Below, piece after piece: positions 59,580 through 64,000 of a stretch of 64,000 nucleotides of DNA. The notes under the pieces are model-generated. The model did not search any database. It had not been told where the DNA came from and saw nothing but the letters and a program-made list of their open reading frames with translations. The position numbers and the translations under genes are program-made. Numbering within the stretch: position 1 is the stretch's first letter; the number at the start of each line of letters is the position of its first letter. This DNA comes from Paenibacillus cremeus (GTDB taxonomy: Bacteria > Bacillota > Bacilli > Paenibacillales > NBRC-103111). Location of the stretch: the NCBI RefSeq assembly GCF_007786445.1, contig NZ_VNJI01000001.1, forward strand, positions 62,001 to 126,000, written 5' to 3'.

Positions 59580-60149
59580 ATGGACACGATAACGATTTGC
59601 CGCTGCGGCTGGCTGAATGAGGATCCGCTCTATATCAACTATCACGATGAGGAATGGGGCTTTCCGGTCCATGACGACCGGCAGCTGTTTGAGATGCTGA
59701 CGCTGGAAGGGGCGCAGGCGGGCTTAAGCTGGTACACGGTGCTCAAGAAGCGGGACCACTACCTCGAAGCGTTCGACGGCTTCGATCCCGAGCTGGTGGC
59801 AGCCTATGGCGAGGACAAGATTCAAGAGCTGCTGGCCAACCCCGGGCTCATCCGCAATCGGTTAAAAATCCGCGGGACGGTGACCAATGCGTGGGCATTT
59901 CTTCGGGTGCAGCAGGAGTTCGGGAGCTTTGACCAGTACATTTGGGGGTTCGTGGGAGGTAAGCCGATTCAGAACCACTGGCAGACCCTCAAGGACGTTC
60001 CGGCCAGCACCCCCCAGTCGGACGCGATGAGCAAGGCGCTGAAAAAAAGGGGCTTCACCTTTGTCGGCACGACTATCTGCTATGCGTTTATGCAGGCGAC
60101 CGGCATGGTCAGGGATCATACAATGGATTGCTTCAAATATGAGGCGTGA
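59580..60149 (+). CDS. tag: DNA-3-methyladenine glycosylase I
   Basis: The 189-residue base excision enzyme removes 3-methyladenine from DNA. It begins CRCGWLNEDPLYINYHDEEWGFPVHDD with the first Zn ligand Cys and the His, then EMLTLEGAQAGLSWYTVLKKR. Near the C-terminus VGTTICYAFMQATGMVRDHTMDCF supplies the remaining His and Cys ligands. AGGAGGACGAGC lies before the ATG, and a TATAAT at 59521 may serve as its -10. A terminator follows at 60175. Confidence 0.95.
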   Translation: MDTITICRCGWLNEDPLYINYHDEEWGFPVHDDRQLFEMLTLEGAQAGLSWYTVLKKRDHYLEAFDGFDPELVAAYGEDKIQELLANPGLIRNRLKIRGTVTNAWAFLRVQQEFGSFDQYIWGFVGGKPIQNHWQTLKDVPASTPQSDAMSKALKKRGFTFVGTTICYAFMQATGMVRDHTMDCFKYEA

Positions 60150-60174
60150 CCAATCACAGCCTAAAAACAACAGG

Positions 60175-60203
60175 AGCTCTCATCGGCTAGATGAGGGCTT
60201 TTT
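60175..60203 (+). terminator. Rho-independent terminator of tag
   Basis: AGCTCTCATC (60175-60184) and GATGAGGGCT (60190-60199) pair with one wobble, followed by TTTT. Confidence 0.85.
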
Positions 60204-60328
60204 GGCACCCCACTCGGCAGCATGATAGCGCGTTTTAACATTGAAGATGTCCAATATAATATTTTTTCAAGTACTAACATAAGATCTGTAGAGTTCAACG
60301 AATCCTCCTAACGAGAGTGTGATGCAGG

Positions 60329-60588
60329 ATGAAATCCCTTAAAACAAAGTTGATTTTGCTTGCTGCATGTTTTAGCTTAATGGCTCCGAGCGCCATAAGC
60401 GCGAGACTGGGAATCCACCGCCTTACACGGAGATCGACGGATTGATTCACACCAATGTCCAAGGCATTTATGTTCCTGGCAGGTAAACCATTGACGAAAA
60501 TACAAGGGCAGCTTATATCCCCGGGGTGGGAGTCGTTGCGGTCAATAAGAATGCGGTTCTACCGAAAGGCTCTATCTTCTTAAAATAG
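60329..60588 (+). pseudogene. Decayed small secreted protein gene
   Basis: An ATG at 60329 begins a clear signal peptide (MKSLKTKLILLAACFSLMAP, then SAISA), but the frame breaks soon after. In another frame YTEIDGLIHTNVQGIYVPG is followed by an in-frame TAA, then TIDENTRAAYIPGVGVVAVN and KNAVLPKGSIFLK to a final stop. A frameshift and a nonsense codon therefore interrupt it. A strong hairpin follows. I do not recognise the family. Confidence 0.6.
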
Positions 60589-60607
60589 ATCTTCCAGGAC
60601 CTCATTT

Positions 60608-60636
60608 GAGCATCGGCAGAGCCCGATGCTCTTTTG
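60608..60636 (+). terminator. Rho-independent terminator
   Basis: GAGCATCGG (60608-60616) pairs with CCGATGCTC (60623-60631) followed by TTTTGG. It ends the decayed secreted-protein gene. Confidence 0.85.
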
Positions 60637-60746
60637 GTGTTTTCTTCGGCATCCTAGGACAAGTACTCGAGGTATTCACTACTCCAGCCGCTTTCTTTCT
60701 CTTGACCTCCCGTCTGTGCAGCCGCCTATTTTTGGGTAGACGGATG

Positions 60747-60774
60747 ACCTCCTTATGGGTGAATGCATATGTTA
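60747..60774 (+). promoter_or_regulatory. Candidate sigma-K (mother-cell, late sporulation) promoter
   Basis: ACC (60747-60749) and CATATGTTA (60766-60774) are 16 bp apart, matching the B. subtilis sigma-K consensus mACm-N16-CATAnnnTA. It lies 78 bp upstream of the start of the repeat protein and no sigma-A promoter is evident in the gap. Short consensus matches occur by chance. Confidence 0.5.
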
Positions 60775-60851
60775 CAAGTGACTAGATGGATTCTTTTTCG
60801 AGCTTGTTAGATATTCAAACAAGGTCATTATTGAACATAGGAGGCCCCATC

Positions 60852-63800
60852 ATGAAAAAGGAGTTTCGCCGGGATTCCGGTAAGAAGAGCAAAGACCTGC
60901 ACAGCAGACGCATCGGTTCGTTTGTCAACGAGCTACGCTGGCTGGATGAAAAGACTGAAACGGAAAGACCGCGCCCCTCGCTCAAAGACAATATAAACAT
61001 AAGCCACACTTCCACTGCGGAAGCCAAATCCGAAGCCGCACCGATACCGGAACGGCCGGTCGAAGCTCCGCCGGTAAAGCCGCTGCTGAATGAACGCAAA
61101 GCTGCTGCTCTAGCGCCGGGAGCGTCGGTTTATACGGATGATCTGGCTGCCGAGTCCGTTACGAATGAGAAAATCGCGCGCTACTCCATCGACGGAACCA
61201 AAATCAAACGCGGCAGCATCATCAAGGACAACTTGGCCGATTATGCGGTCGACTCTTCGAAGCTCGAGGACCGCAGTGTGACGCAGCAGAAGCTGGCCCC
61301 CCGCTCTGTCACGGAAGAGCATCTTGCCCCCAACTCGATTACCACGGAGAAAATTCAGGACCGTGCGATCACCGGAGAGAAGATACTGGATAACAGCATT
61401 ACCTCCGACAAGCTGGCCGACAAAACGATCGATGCGATGAAAATTGCGGAAGGCTCCATTCATACGAAGCATTTTGCCGAAGAAGTCATCACGGGCGATT
61501 TGATTCAGAATCAATCGATCACGACGGAAAAAATCAAAAGCGGCGCCATCCAAACGACTAGTTTAGCCAACTACTCGATCAATACGGCGAAGCTGGCCGA
61601 AAGCTCCGTCACGACGGAGAAGCTGCGGGATTTGTCCGTGACTTCCGCTAAGATAGCGGATGAAGGCGTGACGACGGAGAAGCTGGCCAACCAAGCGGTC
61701 ACGGACGATAAGCTGGCTCCATGGAGCATCACTTCGGAGCATATCAAGCTCAAATCCATCGTGCACGAACACTTGACGGCGGGACTGATTCGGGGCGTTA
61801 ATATTTCGCCGAAGCAGATCGAGGCGCTGCATCTGACGGACGATGCGATTCAAAGCCTCCATTTGAAGGACGGCATCATCACGACCGAGAAGCTGGCCAA
61901 AAGCACCGTGCAAGGCGCTCATCTGCAGGAGGGAATTATTGAAAACAAACATCTCCAAGCCGGCATTGTGGAGAGCCGCCACCTGGCACAGCGCTCCGTG
62001 ACGGCTGAGAAGCTAGCGGCGGCGAGCATCAGTGCGCTGCACCTGACGGATGCGGCGGTGACGGCGGAAAAGCTGGCGGAGCAGGCGATCACCTCCCGCA
62101 GTATAGCGAAGAAGGCGATCCAAGGTGAGCATTTGGCTCCCGGTTCGGTAAGCATAGGACATCTCGCGGACAAAACGGTACAGTCCGGACACATCGCCCC
62201 CAAAACCGTGCTGACCGAGCATTTGCAAGACCGGTCCGTGACGACCGATAAGCTGCTGGATCGGTCCATCACGTCCGAGAAGCTGGCGAACAGCGTAGTA
62301 CAGCAGCAGCATTTGCAGGAAGGATCCGTGCTCACCGGACACCTTGCGAATCACAGCGTGACCACCTCGAAGCTGTCCGCGGAGTCTGTATCCACCGACA
62401 AGCTGACCAATATGTCGGTCACAACAGCGAAGCTGGTGCATGCCAGCGTGACCTCCGAGAAGCTGGCGAAGGATGCGGTGCAGGCCGAGCACATCTCGCA
62501 AGGTGCAGTACAGAGCGTGCATTTGGCCAACGCATCGGTAAAATCGGCGCACATCGCCACCGGCTCCGTGACGAACGATAAGCTCGTGGAAGGCGCCGTC
62601 ACCTCCGAGAAGCTGGGCGAAGGCGCGGTGACCTCGCTGCATCTGTCCTCGGGTCTGATTCGCAGCACGCACTTGACCGAAGGCGTAGTCGGCAGCCCGC
62701 AGCTGGCGGACGGCGCAGTGACGACCGGGCATCTGTCGCCGGGAGCAGTAGGCGCAGGACAGCTTGCAACAGGCGCAGTCACGGAAGAGAAGCTGGCGAA
62801 CGAAGCGGTCATCACCGATAAGCTTGCCACCGGCGCGGTGACGAAGGAGAAGCTGGCCGACACATCCGTGACCACGGAGAAGCTGGCGGCTGGCGCGGTC
62901 ACCTCCGAGAAGCTGGCGGAGGAATCCGTGTCCACCGGTAAGCTCATCACCGGAGCGGTGACCGAGGAGAAGCTGTCGCCGGAAGCGGTCACGACCGACA
63001 AGCTCGCCTGGGGCGCGGTGACCACAGAGCGGCTGGCCGAGGAATCGGTCACCACAGTGAAGCTGGCGATTGGTGCCGTGACGGAGGAGAAGCTGGCTGA
63101 GAAAGCCGTGACGAACGGCAAGCTCGCAGAGGGCGTGGTAACGGCAGAGAAGCTGGCTGAGGAGTCGGTGACGACCGGTAAGCTCGCGATTGGCGCCGTG
63201 ACCGAGGAGAGACTGTCCGAGGAAGCGGTCACAACGGAGAAGCTGAGAGCTTGGGCAGTCACGACTCAGAAACTCGCGGACGACTCGGTATCCACCAGCA
63301 AGCTTTCTACTGGTTCGGTGACGATGGAGAAGCTCGCGGAAGCGTCCGTGACGAGCGAGAAGCTCGCCGACTGGTCTGTGACGACGGAGAAGCTGGTTGA
63401 TGAAGCGGTCACGACCGATCAGCTGGCGCTGGATGCGGTGACGACGGAGAAGCTTGCGGACGATGCCGTGACGATGGAGAAGCTGGCAGCTTGGTCGGTG
63501 ACGACGGAGAAGCTGGTGGATGACACGGTCACCTCGGAGAAGCTCGCCGCCTGGTCGGTGACGACGGAGAAGCTAGCGGACGATGCCGTGACGATGGAGA
63601 AGCTGGCAGCTTGGTCGGTGACGACGGAGAAGCTGGTGGATGACTCGGTCACCTCGGAGAAGCTCGCCGCCTGGTCGGTGACGACGGAGAAGCTGGCGGA
63701 GCAGTCCGTCACCTCCGGCAAGCTGACGACAGGTGCCGTCACCTCGCAGAAGCTAGCGGAAGATGCGGTCACCAGCGAGAAGCTCGCTGCGGGCTCGATT

Positions 63801-64000
63801 ATCGAGGAGAAGCTGGCGGACGGTGCGGTAACCACGGATAAACTGGCGGCCTGGTCGGTCACTTCCGAGAAGCTGGCGGATGACGCGGTCTCGAACGGCA
63901 AGCTGGCGGCCGAATCCGTTACGGAGAAGAAGCTGGCGGACGAAGCGGTGACGACCAGCAAGCTGGCCCAGGGCGCAGTGACGACGGAGAAGCTGGCGTA
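60852..64000 (+). CDS. Giant decapeptide-repeat protein (WIAG-tail-like), C-terminus outside window
   Basis: An open frame of 1,049 codons starts at ATG 60852, eight bases after AGGAGG, and runs off the window. Residues 1-90 are a basic, Pro/Glu-rich head (MKKEFRRDSGKKSKDLHSRR) with no signal peptide. From residue 91 to the end are about 96 consecutive decapeptides in perfect 10-residue register, consensus x-S/A-V/I-T-T-E-K-L-A-D. Positions 3 and 8 are almost always V/I and L/I, as in a beta-solenoid or fibre. The N-terminal repeats are diverse and the later ones increasingly alike, pointing to expansion by duplication. Repeats of this kind are known to me from Paenibacillus proteins called WIAG-tail proteins and from phage fibres. 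The sigma-K-like promoter suggests a spore-surface role. Long minus-strand frames here are shadows. Confidence 0.88.
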   Translation, partial: MKKEFRRDSGKKSKDLHSRRIGSFVNELRWLDEKTETERPRPSLKDNINISHTSTAEAKSEAAPIPERPVEAPPVKPLLNERKAAALAPGASVYTDDLAAESVTNEKIARYSIDGTKIKRGSIIKDNLADYAVDSSKLEDRSVTQQKLAPRSVTEEHLAPNSITTEKIQDRAITGEKILDNSITSDKLADKTIDAMKIAEGSIHTKHFAEEVITGDLIQNQSITTEKIKSGAIQTTSLANYSINTAKLAESSVTTEKLRDLSVTSAKIADEGVTTEKLANQAVTDDKLAPWSITSEHIKLKSIVHEHLTAGLIRGVNISPKQIEALHLTDDAIQSLHLKDGIITTEKLAKSTVQGAHLQEGIIENKHLQAGIVESRHLAQRSVTAEKLAAASISALHLTDAAVTAEKLAEQAITSRSIAKKAIQGEHLAPGSVSIGHLADKTVQSGHIAPKTVLTEHLQDRSVTTDKLLDRSITSEKLANSVVQQQHLQEGSVLTGHLANHSVTTSKLSAESVSTDKLTNMSVTTAKLVHASVTSEKLAKDAVQAEHISQGAVQSVHLANASVKSAHIATGSVTNDKLVEGAVTSEKLGEGAVTSLHLSSGLIRSTHLTEGVVGSPQLADGAVTTGHLSPGAVGAGQLATGAVTEEKLANEAVITDKLATGAVTKEKLADTSVTTEKLAAGAVTSEKLAEESVSTGKLITGAVTEEKLSPEAVTTDKLAWGAVTTERLAEESVTTVKLAIGAVTEEKLAEKAVTNGKLAEGVVTAEKLAEESVTTGKLAIGAVTEERLSEEAVTTEKLRAWAVTTQKLADDSVSTSKLSTGSVTMEKLAEASVTSEKLADWSVTTEKLVDEAVTTDQLALDAVTTEKLADDAVTMEKLAAWSVTTEKLVDDTVTSEKLAAWSVTTEKLADDAVTMEKLAAWSVTTEKLVDDSVTSEKLAAWSVTTEKLAEQSVTSGKLTTGAVTSQKLAEDAVTSEKLAAGSIIEEKLADGAVTTDKLAAWSVTSEKLADDAVSNGKLAAESVTEKKLADEAVTTSKLAQGAVTTEKLA

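Noticed and set aside
61110..63961. Several long minus-strand reading frames (up to 303 codons) with repetitive Ser/Val-rich text
   Set aside because: They are the antisense of the + strand decapeptide-repeat gene. Its regular codons lack stops on the other strand, and the + frame has the ribosome site, an uninterrupted 1,049 codons and sensible repeat structure.

Overview
The window looks like chromosome of a spore-forming Bacillota of the Paenibacillaceae, most likely Paenibacillus. The evidence is GC-rich but clearly low-GC-phylum biology: AGGAGG ribosome sites, T-box and FMN leaders, cre-like boxes, an SLH-domain protein, a sporulation-type histidine kinase, DUF2536 and YdjO-type small proteins, and many ABC/AraC sugar genes. 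There is no rRNA, tRNA, insertion sequence, prophage or CRISPR array.

Layout. 1-7 kb: the 3' part of a thiolase with a 3-hydroxyacyl-CoA dehydrogenase, then a CapA-like protein, small DUF proteins, a GNAT enzyme, a phosphodiesterase-like hydrolase, an EamA transporter and a DeoR regulator. 7.8-10.1 kb (minus): an exporter of the MFS/Fsr type with a nicotianamine-synthase-like enzyme, a candidate metallophore unit. 10.2-11.5 kb: an FMN riboswitch in front of an EamA transporter, a candidate flavin importer. 11.6-16.9 kb: MFS transporters, an S66 peptidase, a small exported protein, a MEKHLA protein and a 51-bp tandem-repeat array. 17-22 kb: an ABC importer operon (permease, ATPase, lipoprotein, permease, DUF6454-like propeller) behind a strong promoter with cre-like and LacI-type operators.

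22.4-34 kb: sensor kinase, paired CBO0543-like membrane proteins, orphan ParB-like protein, WecG/TagA-type glycosyltransferase, DUF1232 protein, SLH surface protein with a TTG start, ABC-F ATPase, nucleoside hydrolase and MOSC protein. 34-42.6 kb: a MerR/SRPBCC/SRPBCC operon with a 19-bp-spacer promoter, a PucR regulator, pyrE with a HAD phosphatase, an MFS pump, a second 51-bp tandem array related to the first, a YbaK-type deacylase, a RibD-C-type reductase and a decayed grpB. 42.6-50.6 kb: serine hydrolase, AraC regulator divergent from a GH35 beta-galactosidase, a membrane protein, two exported proteins and a second S66 peptidase. 50.9-56.8 kb: YdjO-like protein, then a catabolic-looking operon (Gfo/Idh/MocA dehydrogenase, DUF993, TIM-barrel isomerase) with a cre-like box, an AraC regulator and an aldo/keto reductase. 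56.8-60.1 kb: cupin and EcsC genes, a T-box-controlled serC, and tag.

60.85-64 kb (runs off the end): a huge open frame on the + strand coding a 90-residue head followed by about 96 decapeptide repeats in unbroken 10-residue register. It lies 78 bp after a match to the sigma-K promoter consensus, so it may encode a late mother-cell spore-surface fibre. This and the nicotianamine-synthase/exporter pair are the most interesting items. All functional calls come from motif reading without database searches.
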